Origin: Monarcha castaneiventris obscurior
Lineage: Eukaryota; Chordata; Aves; Passeriformes; Monarchidae
Assembly: GCA_026261815.1 (NCBI GenBank)
Contig: JAMPIT010000484.1
Span: 12,684,501-12,748,500 of the forward strand
Length of the DNA stretch: 64,000 nt
Direction of reading: 5' to 3'
The translations under genes were made by a program, and so were the position numbers. Below are positions 25,746 to 37,740 of the stretch, in pieces. Under the pieces are notes generated by a model, which was given only the letters and a program-made list of their open reading frames with translations, was not told the DNA's origin and did no database searches. Numbering within the stretch: position 1 is the first letter of the stretch; each line of letters opens with the position of its first letter.

Positions 25746-28700
25746 TTTGATTAGCCCAATGCAATACCTTCTTTTCTTCCAAGCAGTGACAGTTTTGAAA
25801 CTACTTAATGAGGGCTCTACACTTAATTGGAGTCTTTGGATTATAGCATGATGTAAACAATTAAATGTTCAGGTTCCTTTGTCTAGCAACTCTCTTACGC
25901 CCTTGAAAAGATGTGCCAAATTGTTTGTATGTCTATCTTCAATGAATGCATTTATTTTCCACGGCTAAGAATATAAAAATTTGAATGTGTGTGTTCCCTA
26001 TTATGAATTTAGATTTTAACTGGGATAATGATAGATCATTACTTTTTTACAGATAATAAATCTTTCAGGCTGTGTAATAAAATTGTTTATTTTTTATTAC
26101 ATATTGTAGGTATTTAACAAATAAGTGTGTCAGGCTCTCCTGTGCAGCACACTGGTTTGCATGATGAAGGATTCCTGCTCTGGTCAGTTCTCCAGCTCCC
26201 TGAGTTGCTGATGTAAAAAGTTCATGGTGCATTCACTCTGCACAGGCTTCACAGGCATCACCTCAAGGATGTATCTCCTTTTTGTGCTCGGCAAGGGAAA
26301 GATCTGGCCATCTTTACTGTCTAACATTTGCAATTTGTGTAAGTGTATCTGTTGGCCACCTTTGTCCAGGAGAGGGTGGGGGATAGCAAAGAAAGAGGAT
26401 GTTAACTATTTAATGACTGGATTGCTTCATGCCTGGGAAAGCAACATCCATGTGGGTCTCCTGCCAATTACATCATCATGTGTCTACAATACTTTTACAA
26501 AAATAGATTTAAAATTTCTTCTATGACTGCCCATTGCCAGACATACCTGTCTTTTCCAAGGGAATCAGTCATACTGACAGAATTTCCTTTCACAGGAAAC
26601 ACTGCTTGGAGCTGTGCTGACTCAGGACAAGGACTAAGTACGTTGAATGATCTTTGTATTTGTTTAGTGACCTGGACTGGTGTTGATGCTTCAGGAGTTG
26701 ATAAACTGGCTTATTAAACTGACTGGTTGGACTTGGCTCGTTTTATTGCCAGCTTAAAGAAGTGGATTTTCAAATCCCCTCAATGTCAAATAGTTTGTGA
26801 TGACTTGTGACAGATGTGGCCAGCAAACTGTGAGGGCTGAGTGCATGAACATACAAGGCCGCTGTGGTCGGAAGTTGGTGTTTAAAGGGAAATGTGCATA
26901 CTATCTGACATGGCTTTGTTCATGTTGGCCTCCACTTGGAGGCTTAACTCAGTCAGTGGAGTTAACTCAGCCTCTGGTGTTTCATGCTTGTGCTCTTAAA
27001 ATGGTGACAGCTTCTTGATCTGCATATGCATACTGATTTACAGACATTGTGTAATTAACATGACTTACATAAACTTCAGATTTTATTGGTATCCCTTTAA
27101 AGGCTGGGGAATTGGGAGAGAGAAACGGAGACAGCTGAGATCTATGAAAGATCATAGAGGGCAAAGTACTTTTTTGTATTTGAAACACCTCCATGAGCTC
27201 TGCTCTGTGTTCTTCCTGTTGCAGACAGTCTCTCCTTAGTTAAATTCTGAGCAGCTTCTGGATTATTTGTCTGTGCTTTTGCTCCTCGTTGCTGCTGTGA
27301 CTTTTGCTCTTTCCTCATAACCCAGCTTTGAAATGTGGTTCTTCATTCAGTGCAACCTTCTCATGAGCCTGGTGCAGCACTGGAGGGTTGTGCTCCTTAC
27401 TCAGGCACAGGCAGACGGTTCTTGGTTCTTCAGCTGTATTCCAGAGCTATTAAATGTAGTTAATACATCTCACTGAGCAAAGTGGTGGTGAATGCTGTTA
27501 TCTGGAGATTATTGCACAGAGCACTCAGCAATGTGTTGTTAATGGCTGCTGTAAAAGGGGTAACTGCAAATCTTGTAATGGTGAGGATGCTGTGTGCCTC
27601 AAATGTCTGAACTCTGTAAAATCATAAGTAACTCAGGAGGTATCCAGAACAAAAACCTGGTAAAACCTAGTACAAAACTTGGACTTTTCAGAATAAAATT
27701 GTACTTAACGTTCCATCCGGAAAAAGAATCAGGGCAATGGTGTGCAGTTCTCCTCTGCAATTGGTTGTATGCAAATTTGTTGTGAACTAATGGAAGTTGC
27801 TGCTGTTGTTATGCTGAGGCAAAGGAGCATACATAGACATGTCAAACAGTTTCATAAAGAAGGTAAAATTTCAGAAGACCTATTTAATTTTGTTACATAG
27901 AACAGTTATCATTACTGAAAATTAAGTTTTGCCAAATAGTCACTTAGTATTGAGTGAACTGGAGGTGTCTTACTGCTCATCTGTATACTTGCAAGTTAAT
28001 AAAATATGTCCCTGTATAAAATACAAACAAAAAGGTACCCAGACTTAAGCTACATTTGCATACACTAGATCAGAGTTCATTAATTTTGATTGCTTTTAGT
28101 GCAAAGTGATCATTTATTATGTATTTAATAGTCAATATAGCTGAAACATTATTTGACCTAATTAAACTTAATTATAAACTCAATTATATTAGATTGCTAA
28201 GGTATGGCGAGCTAGCTTTATAAGCTTAGAGAGGATTACTTCTACATCAGCTTATCAGTCAAGATAATTAAAATATATATTATATTTGGGTCTTTTATTT
28301 CTATAAACTGTGGTCTGTTGCATGTTCAGAGTATAAAAGGTCTTCAGCTTGCCCAGTAAGATGTATACAATATGTCTGAATTATTCATGACCTTTGAATA
28401 TTGCTGTGTAGCAGGGTGGTCAGTGCTCATCTGGATTCAAACTTCATTATACAGTGACTGTTCTTAATCCATTATTAATCCCTCATGTGATTGTCATAGG
28501 CTACACCCTGTCTGCTGTTGGCATTATTTGGAGTAATGTTCTGTATCTTAAGGCTCTGTTTTGTTACTCTCTTGCTATTTTTCATTAGATAAGGCCTACA
28601 AGCTCTCTATTGGAAAATGTGTAAATTGCTGGTCAGGCTGCATGATCTCAGAGTTCCCGGGTAGTTATACAATTACTCTTTATATATGTGAGCACCTTCT

Positions 28701-31700
28701 CAGAATTTGGCTAGTTGTTCCAGTAAATCTCATGGATTATTTTGGTGAAGACAGCAAATGTGTGATGAACTTCGACATCTTCAGTGCAAAGCTGCCTGTA
28801 CAAATATGCCAAACCTTTGGAAACACAGACCAAACTGTTTTGAAACTTATCAGTGCAACTGGGAACTGAGTAGGAAAAGGTTCTCTTGTACATATTCGCC
28901 CAGAAATTAAAGATGGTCTATAGGTACCTTAAATGAAGTATGATCATTAAAACTAAGTGGTTTTTTTTTTTATGGTTTAGCTCAAATTGTAACAGTATCT
29001 TACTGTGACTTGCTGCCATCTATTTGTCTGCTCCTATTTAAATTCAGGTGCAAGGCATAATTTGATACAACATCATAAATTTGTTGTATATGTCTTTTCC
29101 TTTGCTTTGAGATTATTTATGCAATTCTTGACATTCTGCAGTCTCTGAAGGGGAAGTAAAGCCACAAAATGGTTTTGTTGGGGAACTTTTGCAGGGGAAC
29201 TTGTTGGTTCCTAGAAAATGATTTTTCTTCAATTTCTTTTTCCTGATGAGGCATGCTCAGTGTTACTGTTACGAAACTGAAATTTATATAACTGTGGAGC
29301 AAGAAAGATGTGATAAAACCCCAAATCTGATGATTTTCAGACACTGCAAAACTATCCCTTATACGTTTGCCATGGGGTTTAGTTGTTGATGAAATCTTGG
29401 ATTGTAATAAAGTCTTGGGAGATGTGAAAGACTTCCGATACAAATCTGGGAACAGGTTATACCAATTCTTAGACTAGGTGTGTTTTGGTGAGATGCCAGT
29501 TTTTTCTTCCCTTGGCTGTACAAAAGAGAAGAAAATGAGCTAAGGTTTTGCCTCCAAATCAGAAATGTTTCAAAAACCTCCGCTCAGTCTGTGGACTTTG
29601 CTCCTAACAGCAGCAAATTACCTCAGTGAGAAATACATGAGACAAAAGAGAACTTTATCTTCAGAAATACGAAGATGTTGTTATTCTTAAAGGTATTTGC
29701 ACGTAACACTCTTTATCTTTCTGATTCAGTCAAAAGTAGTGTACATAAGTCTGTGTTCTATTTCCAAGAATTTATTTGGATGGTAATAGCAGTGTAATTT
29801 ATGATATTTTGCCATAACAGAAAATGGCAGTGTAAGTTTGAATTCAGTTTAAATTACTTTTGGGTTACAGAAACAGGCTTGACATTTGCTTATTTTCCAC
29901 ATGGTAAATTGGGAGCATTTGTGAACTGAAATTAGCCAGATGTTATTGGCAGCTATGAAGTTGGATATCCATTAACCAATGAGTGTGATGGTTGGTTTGA
30001 TGAAGATTTGCAGAGGAGGTTTTCATAATGAAATTGAATCAAGTAATGAGTTACTGTAATTTGGTTTATTTAGAGGTCAAAATAAAAACTGATATTAGTT
30101 CTGTAGTGATAAATATTGTATAATGCCATACATTTTCTAAAATTAAGTTTTATACATCATTATTGGTAACTGTGTTTCATATTGAATTTATAATATGGAC
30201 TGTGCAGACATAATTAGTAAGAAAAATGAAGGCACCATATAAGCAATGTGCTGTGTGTGACCTGGAGCCAAAGAGTTGAGGTTTTTCAAGTTAAGCTTTT
30301 GACTGAAGAAGTCTACCTATATTTATCCTATTGAGGAGGGAAAGGATGGCCCATTCATCCTCAAGTAATATCCACTGGGAGTGTTTGACATAGTCCAGTG
30401 CTCACTGAAGTCTCGAGTGGAAGCCAAGCCATGATTTCATTGAATTAGCATGGCTGTATAGTTAAAGTCCATAAATTTCTGCAATGCCAGCTACATTTTG
30501 GCTTTGCTTCTAGAAGTGACCAACCCTAACAGGAAATGAAATTTGAACATAAACACACCAGGATGGCTCTGTACATCATTGCATTAGGACAGGCCTAATG
30601 AGGGCACTATCCCATCCATCTCTCAGTGGCTGAATTAAATGATAATGAAATTATTCATTACACATAGTTTTGCATGATCTTTTTTAGAAGCCTCTGCTAC
30701 TTCTGCAGGCAGTCCAGCCTAGAGTTTCTCTATTTTTAACAAGGTTTCCTAGTCACAAACCAGTTTAAGAGGCACTGTCTTATACCACACATGAGCATTC
30801 AGATCAGTGTAAGACTATAAAATCCCCTGAACAGGTACTGGCAGGGGATCCTATACTGTACTTTTTACTGTAGCCAGGACCTACAGATAACCAGTTCTTT
30901 CAGATGATGCCTCTTCAGTAGGCAGGTCAGAGGAGGTATTTTTCTTTCACCTAATGTGAAGTTAAAGTAATTTTATCAACATATTGAGCTGATTTTCATT
31001 AAGTAATAGATAATGTCTGCCTCTGTCTTTTGAAGAAACCTCTTATACTAGGCTTTGCATTTTTTAAAAACAGGCTGCCTCTTAGCAGGAAAATCATTAT
31101 CAAATAACTTCTTCAGCAAGAGCTTAGCAACAAGGAAAACAAAGCCAAGCTTACTGTTAAAATTTTTCTGGTAGATACTTCCTAATTTTAACTGGTAGAA
31201 AAAGAGATAAGAAGTTTCACTCAGATATTTGTGGTTACATGGTCTATTTGGCTTGTTTTCATTCCATCATCAGCATTAAGTTTTCTGTGTACCCTTCAGT
31301 GGATCACTGGACTTCTCTCTTGATCAGATCCTTATCTGAAAAATGCAAGTAATTATGTGTGTTTGTTTTCCTAACCTGCTTTGAGACCAAAAGGCAGAAA
31401 TTCCTGGAGAAGTGTTCTGCACTGCCAGTGCTGTGACTGCAGTTGGAAGGCTACATCCCAAAGCAGGCTGTCAGCCAAGGCCACTCCAGTGCAGAGCAGT
31501 GTAGGGAGACACAAGCAGCTCAATCTTACAACAGAGAAGTGTAACATGATTTGTTGTAAGTTTCATACTTTTCTCTGGAGTAATCTTAGAATGCTGTGGT
31601 AATGCCATGATAATCCTTGAAAATTATCTCTGCATAGCAGTGATTTCTCAATTCATTTGGTAGCCTTTAGGTCCTCCTATCTCTTAGGGAAAAAAATTTA

Positions 31701-31858
31701 TTATTATTTCTATCATTCTCTTATCACTGTAAATCTGTAATTGGGACAGCTGAGGGGTATCTGCCTACAGCTGCTGCCTCTTTTATACACCTGCACCCTG
31801 TTCCCTTTCCCTGGTGTGGAAGGCAGCCAGGAGGGGAAAGCCCCCAGCAAACAGAAGC

Positions 31859-31954
31859 TTAACAAGTGTTTCTAAATGCTCTAAGAGTATTTTACAAAAA
31901 ACCATATTAACAAGTGTTTCTAAATGCTCTAAGAGTATTTTACAAAAAACCATA
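31859..31954. repeat. 48-bp tandem duplication, two identical copies
   Basis: A 48-bp unit starting TTAACAAGTGTTTC occupies 31859-31906 and is repeated exactly at 31907-31954. Because 48 is a multiple of three, an accidental open frame across it shows a doubled 16-residue block. I see no gene here. Perfect identity implies a recent duplication or an assembly artefact. Confidence 0.95.
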
Positions 31955-32225
31955 ATATGTTATTTTTTACAAGTGTGTGAATATGTTTGTCAATAGAATA
32001 TTAGTGTGTCACCTCTACTGCTGATGAACAAAACTGCAGAATAAAGAGAATTAAAAGTCACAGAGTAATACTCTTGGAGTTAAAGATACACCCACTAACA
32101 TACAGAAGGCTGAACAGGAGTATTTTGTAAAGTCAGCCCAGCCCACCTGGATGAGGACGAAACATCTCTAGTGATAACTTCTGAGATATTTACAGTTATT
32201 TGAACTTGTTCATTTAGATGACTAC

Positions 32226-32255
32226 AAAAATTTAAAAATTGTTTTTTAAATTTTT
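32226..32255. repeat. AT-only inverted repeat, 13-bp arms
   Basis: AAAAATTTAAAAA at 32226-32238 and its exact reverse complement at 32243-32255 flank a TTGT loop. The composition is purely A and T in the arms, so chance formation is likely. Confidence 0.7.
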
Positions 32256-33605
32256 AAATAAATTAAATAAACTGAAAAATTTTGCTGTAAACCTGCAAGG
32301 TTCATTCACTCAATTCTACATTTGCAGGAGAAAATGTAAATCTGCTGCTATATTAGAGGATTTTTTACTTACTACCTCTATACTGTCTTCTGTGTTATCT
32401 GTTAAATCAGCCATTAGTTGGATTAAAAAGTCTATTTTTTAATTGATCTGTTAATTCGTAGGGCAGTGTTTGTAACAATCTAGTTGATATTTTTTACCAC
32501 TGTTCTCCAAGAAACCAATACTGAAAGGATTTGTTTTTGTCCTGGGAAATGTTCAGACCTTCATCTGCTATTTTTGTACATAAAATACATTATTTAAACG
32601 GTATATATGTGCTTTGTACTTGTGGTAGAGGTTGCCCTTTGAGTTTTGTTTACCTCTAAGAGCTTAATCCCTTCATGGAGGAGGGATTCACTTGATTTAT
32701 CTCAGCAATCTGGCTTCTTTACTGAACATTTGATAGAATTGGAAACCAAACCACAATCTTTTTAAAGCTCTCCTTCCTGGAATGCAGGCAGTTTAGCTGC
32801 CAGAGATATTCCTTTGCATTACTTAGAATTTTATGCCAGGTTTATTGAAAGATGCTTAGGTAGTGATGGATGCATTAATCTGCATAGAATTGTCAAAGAT
32901 GCTGAAGCATTTAGCATTTAATTTCCAAACTTGACTGTAGGTAACTTAATACATTTAAATTTCTGTTGCTGTGTGCTTAATAGTCCTACTCAATTTTAAC
33001 TCACTGTGAGAATGTAATTGACTTTTGATTTGATTTTCTAAAAATGTAATTCCAAAGACAGCAACAGTCCACTAGTCTGGCTTTTCATTAGCATGTTGAT
33101 TAAAAACACTTTATGAATTTTTGTGTATTTCCTCTTGAAACTTATAATTTGAGATTTTTCCCTTCCAAATCACCTTACTGTACTGAATTATGTTTGTAAA
33201 GAAATGGAAATTTGTCATCCTTATGTTCAGAACAAACTTGATCTTAATATATGCAGGGCACTCACCTGGTGAGGCATCGTACAGCCTGAGTGACTTATCT
33301 ACTTGATAAAGTAAAGCAAAGCATTGTGGTGCTGTTGTGAATCTTTACTCTATATCAGCTGCATATTACTGAAATAAATTTCCAATTTATAAAGGTTGAG
33401 CTTTGCAATTTTGTGGATAAACAACCAATTATTAAAGCTTTTAATAATTCATATTACATAACATAAGAATGTGTTCCTGCTGGTGTAGCTGTTGGCTGTG
33501 TAGGGGCCCTGGTAATTACAGAGAGTGTCCAGAGCACTGCTAGAATTACAGTTCACCTGCTTAAGGCCAAAGTTCTAATTCTGTGGTTTTGCTTTTCTGT
33601 GTTCT

Positions 33606-33613
33606 AGGTGAGT
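33606..33613 (+). promoter_or_regulatory. Candidate recursive splice site (AG|GTGAGT)
   Basis: A TTCTAAT branch-point-like sequence near 33573 precedes a strong pyrimidine tract (TTTTGCTTTTCTGTGTTC). TAG follows, then, with no intervening base, the consensus donor GTGAGT at 33608. It lies about 11.4 kb into the 38.3-kb intron. It is the best of several such sites in the window, but it is a sequence match only. Confidence 0.35.
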
Positions 33614-36600
33614 TCTTTGATGAAATGTAAAAACTGGCTGTGTTATTTGGCCTTTATTGAATCCCCCATCTTTCAGGAGATCTCACTGAGTTTGTTGTAG
33701 TTTTGAATTATGAGACATGCCAATGAAAATGAAGGATAGTTGAGGCTTAAATAGATAAGCTTGGTCAAGATGTTTTGTGTTCTTGTCATAGCAGTTACTC
33801 TTCTGCAAAGGTTAGTGAAAACCTTTGATAGTAAATGAAACTAATTGTACACTTCCAGGACCTCAAAAATGAACAAAACATATGCAAGCCCTTAGCTGCG
33901 GGGGGTGAAGCTGGCAGTAAATTTCTTCTTCCTGTGAAATTAATGGAATTTCTTCCAGAAACCATTGATTTCATCTAAGGAGGAGGAACCCAGATTGTGT
34001 GAAAATATTAACAAAGACAAGTTGCAATTTGAATAGGCATATAGTCTTATTGTTTATAGATATCTTTGTATCAGATCTTTCAGTTTCTAAATCAGATATT
34101 TTTTGTCTAATTTATATATGTTGTTGGATCCAAAGGTGGTCAGTGATGTGTATGTGATGAGATGTAAACAGGATGAGACTTTGGAAGAGGCAAACTGTGT
34201 GAACTGGGTTTTGTCATGAGGGCAAAAGCATTCCTTGAGAGTGGACACAAGTGTTTGTTATACTATTAACTAATTAATCATTAATTCAAGTTCTGAAAGC
34301 ATTTACAGGTAGCACAGAGTAGTTGGATGAAGTTTTTCTTACCTTTTTTATGAAAGCGTCATATGAAAGCTCCACAGTTGCTTCTTAATTAGGAGAAATG
34401 AGTCAACTCTGAGACATAAAGCTGAGAGTTGTCAGAGCATCGTTGTATTGGAATATGTTGTTTACATTATGCTATTTATTGTATGCATTGTGTTATTTCT
34501 GGGAGGTTTCTTGTTTCATATTCTGGTGTTTCTTGCTTACAGCATGTTAGTTGTTCTTTTTTTGGTGGCTTTTTTTGTTTTGTACCATCACTTAGAATAG
34601 CACAGTGACTTCCTGCACTCTGTATGGAATGTGCTCTGCATTCAAGCAGTTTGAGTGTTTTGATGTTTGAAGACATTTTTGTTTTTAGACTAGAACCTCT
34701 TGTCTGAATAAGCAGCTTTTTATGCCCTTTTCTGCTGACATGAAGTTTTTTAAGAGTTATGATAGTGATAGTGAACTTGCTGCCCATATCTATGTGGAAT
34801 TGGCCAAGGAAGTGATGTGGAGGCTGGGTTTGACAGTGCCTGAAGTTAAAAGCCTGTTTGTGGTTACAGAACGTATTTCTCATGAACTTCATGTATCACT
34901 TACCTGTTCTCTGGCTTGGTTTTGTTGTTTATAAAATGCTGACGAGCTTATTTTTCCATAGTGGTACTAAGAAAATTTATTCATCGAACCTAAAGGAAAA
35001 CGGAAATGTTACTGAAATGGAAACTACTGTTCTTGTACTCATTTATGACGTAATGGGAATTGAGCTTGGTCTGGTTGCAGAACTTCAGGACCTGCTGTGG
35101 TTGAGACAGTCTTTTGATGCAGGAGGCCTACCTGTAGAATGAGCAAAGTAAAAGCAGTGCCAGGAAATACTTCAGTACAAATTTGTTAAAATCAGTTTAC
35201 TGCATGCAGTCAATGCAATGGTGTTCTGTCATATAGTAAGTAGGAAAAAACCCCCAAACACCAAAATGATAAGAGCCCTTAGAGCATAGCTAAATGTACT
35301 GATGATCTCTGTCTGCCAGAATACTTTCTAGCCAGCACCTGCATCAAATTCTCACTTGACTAATCTGCACACAGGCTTTAAAGATGTCATTCACAGAAGT
35401 TCTAAAATACACTACCTGGTCAGAGGCAGCTAGTATTTGTTGCCCATTTGTTGCCATTGTCATTCATCATTCCCCTACCTTGTTTTTTTAAATTCAGTGA
35501 CTTTTCTAAGTGGAATCTTGGGTCGTGGATAGGATTAGATGCCTAACTGGCAGCTTTTGCCTAACTCCTCAGGAAGTTAAGATGGTTTGCCTCAGGAAAA
35601 ATAATTTTCCCTGTGGCATCCTGGCAGGGAGACTTTTTCTTTCCTGTGTCTGTGGATATGACATGATATTATATGAATGAATGTTCCCTTTCATTAAATG
35701 AGATGTCTCCTTTCCAAAGTAATTTCTTTAGCAGCAATAGTATAGCTATACTCTGATTTTTACTGTTGTCATCTTTTAGTGGTTTTTATTTACATTAGCA
35801 GAAACCATAAATAATGTCAACATGTTAATAATTTTTCATCCATTAGTTAAGCAACAAGGCATCTCTTGCTAGATATATTTTCTCACATTTGTCACTTCTT
35901 AAGTGCTCTTTAAAAATAACTTTAAAAATAACTCTTTGTGGTGTTCACTTAAGTAGGCTAAAAAACCCTCTACAAATGAGAGGTATGGATTAGGACATCT
36001 TATAAAGTAATTCTTAACATTAAACAGACCACAAAGTTGTAAATACACAAGTGCTGGATGGATTTACTGGTAGAGCTCTCATCTCCTAGTTTCCTTTTAG
36101 TGACCTTAGTTTGAGAAGCAAAGAATTGGTGCATTCAGCAGCATTCAGGTTTTTTTCTTGTAACCTGACGTGTGAGGTCATTCCAAAAGGTAAACCTATA
36201 TGCAAGTGGGAAAGGGAGAGTTGATAAAGCCTTTATAAAACAGTTGCTATGGTATATGTAGGTACAGCTACACTGGTAATGAAGCTATGACAAATTTTTT
36301 TATGCCTTGCATCACTTTCCACTTCTTAGAAGTAACTCCAAAAAAATGAGTTAAAATTTCCCATTGGGTAAAGAAAAAGGGAAATGGAAGAAGGAACAAA
36401 TTGTTAGTGGCAATATTAACATCTTTTGTCTGTTAAAGGATCATCAGAAAAGGTAAAATGTTATAGCTCTTCCATGTGGAAGCTTCTATATGGAAAAAGT
36501 GGGTCTTATCCTTGGGGATTACAACAGCTAATGAAGGAACCCCTTTATTGTTCTCAGATTACTGTAATTTCCTGATACGGAAACAGTTTGAGCCAGCCAA

Positions 36601-37559
36601 GCTTGCACTTGAGAGTTTGGAATGGCATCACCTGAAAACTGCTTCAACGGCTTCTCTCTCCTTTTTAGAATTATTACTAATAACTACTGGAATTAATGCT
36701 CATGGATAGCAAGACTGAATCAACAGCAGTTCTGTGAAGCTGCAAACGGGTGCAAGTCCCCCTGTGAGCAGCAGCCACTGGCACTCAGGTTCTGGTAGGC
36801 ATTCACATAATGTAGCTGTACATTTACAAAAGTAATTTGTGCTGATTTGTTTATGTACATCATTTGTAAAGGAATCAGCTGCTGCTTTGCAAATACTCTG
36901 TCAGGGCAGTTGAAGCAGAACCCAGTACTAAAAATATTCATGTAAGATCTGCTGTTACTTAACAACAAAAATAAATGGAAGGAAATGCTCCAAAAATAAC
37001 TGGGGATTTTTTTTTTTCTTTTAAGCCTATATCCCTCCAAAGATTGTTCTTTAAAATACAGAAGTTAAATATCTGGCCTCATCTACGGGAAGGTGGCTTG
37101 TGCTGAGCACTAAGAGCTGATCAAGAAGAAAGGTTACAGAAATGACATTCCTGTCATGAGTCGATGAATCCATGGAGTTGACACATTCCTGACCCTGGCT
37201 TTCCAGCTGAATTAGTAGTTGAAATGCTGATACAGGGTACTGAGAGGTTCCAGCTGAGACTACTTGGAACAGCCCCATGAATCATATGGCTCTAGACAGA
37301 ATATTTAAAATAATTCTAAGACAAAAAAGACAAGAAATGACAAAGGCCATTGTTTATTAGGTAAGATAACTATTTTCACTGTGCCTGCTTGTTCAGGTAA
37401 TAGCTTAGCAGCAGACTGAGACCCAGATGGTACCAGTGACTGCCAGAGGCACCCTCGTGTCTTTGTAATTGGCATTTGCCTTTCCTGTTTTACCTCTCCG
37501 TGTTTTGTAGCAATAAAAGAGTATTAAAGCAAGCAGCAGTATTTTTCGATACTGCTTGC

Positions 37560-37740
37560 CGTACTTAATTGTGTGCTGCAGTCAAGTGTGTGCTGGTTCC
37601 ACTGCATTAATTAATTCCAGGCTGCCAATTACGGGAGGCAGCTGAAATACAAACCTTTTCTCCGTGCTGACACCTCCCCTCCCCCTGTCAGGTGTGACAG
37701 CTACAGCCCTGCATGACTCAGTTCAACAGGAAGAAATAAC
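37560..37740. promoter_or_regulatory. Candidate intronic cis-regulatory element
   Basis: A compact cluster of known factor motifs stands out from the bland intron: a homeodomain-type ATTAATTAATT near 37606, a palindrome CTGTCA-GGTG-TGACAG at 37685-37700 (paired MEIS/TGIF-type sites enclosing an E-box CAGGTG and a T-box half-site AGGTGTGA), and a consensus AP-1 site TGACTCA at 37714-37720. This is inference from motif density; neither conservation nor activity can be judged here. Confidence 0.3.

Noticed and set aside
34476..35142. Open frames on both strands, including one from an ATG at 34722 with a coding-like start (MKFFKSYDSDSELAAHIYVE)
   Set aside because: The opposite strand is also open over 138 codons, the + frame ends within 70 codons, and the next frame is shifted with no convincing continuity. 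No family is recognised and no splice sites bound it. It might be a decayed retrocopy, but that cannot be supported.
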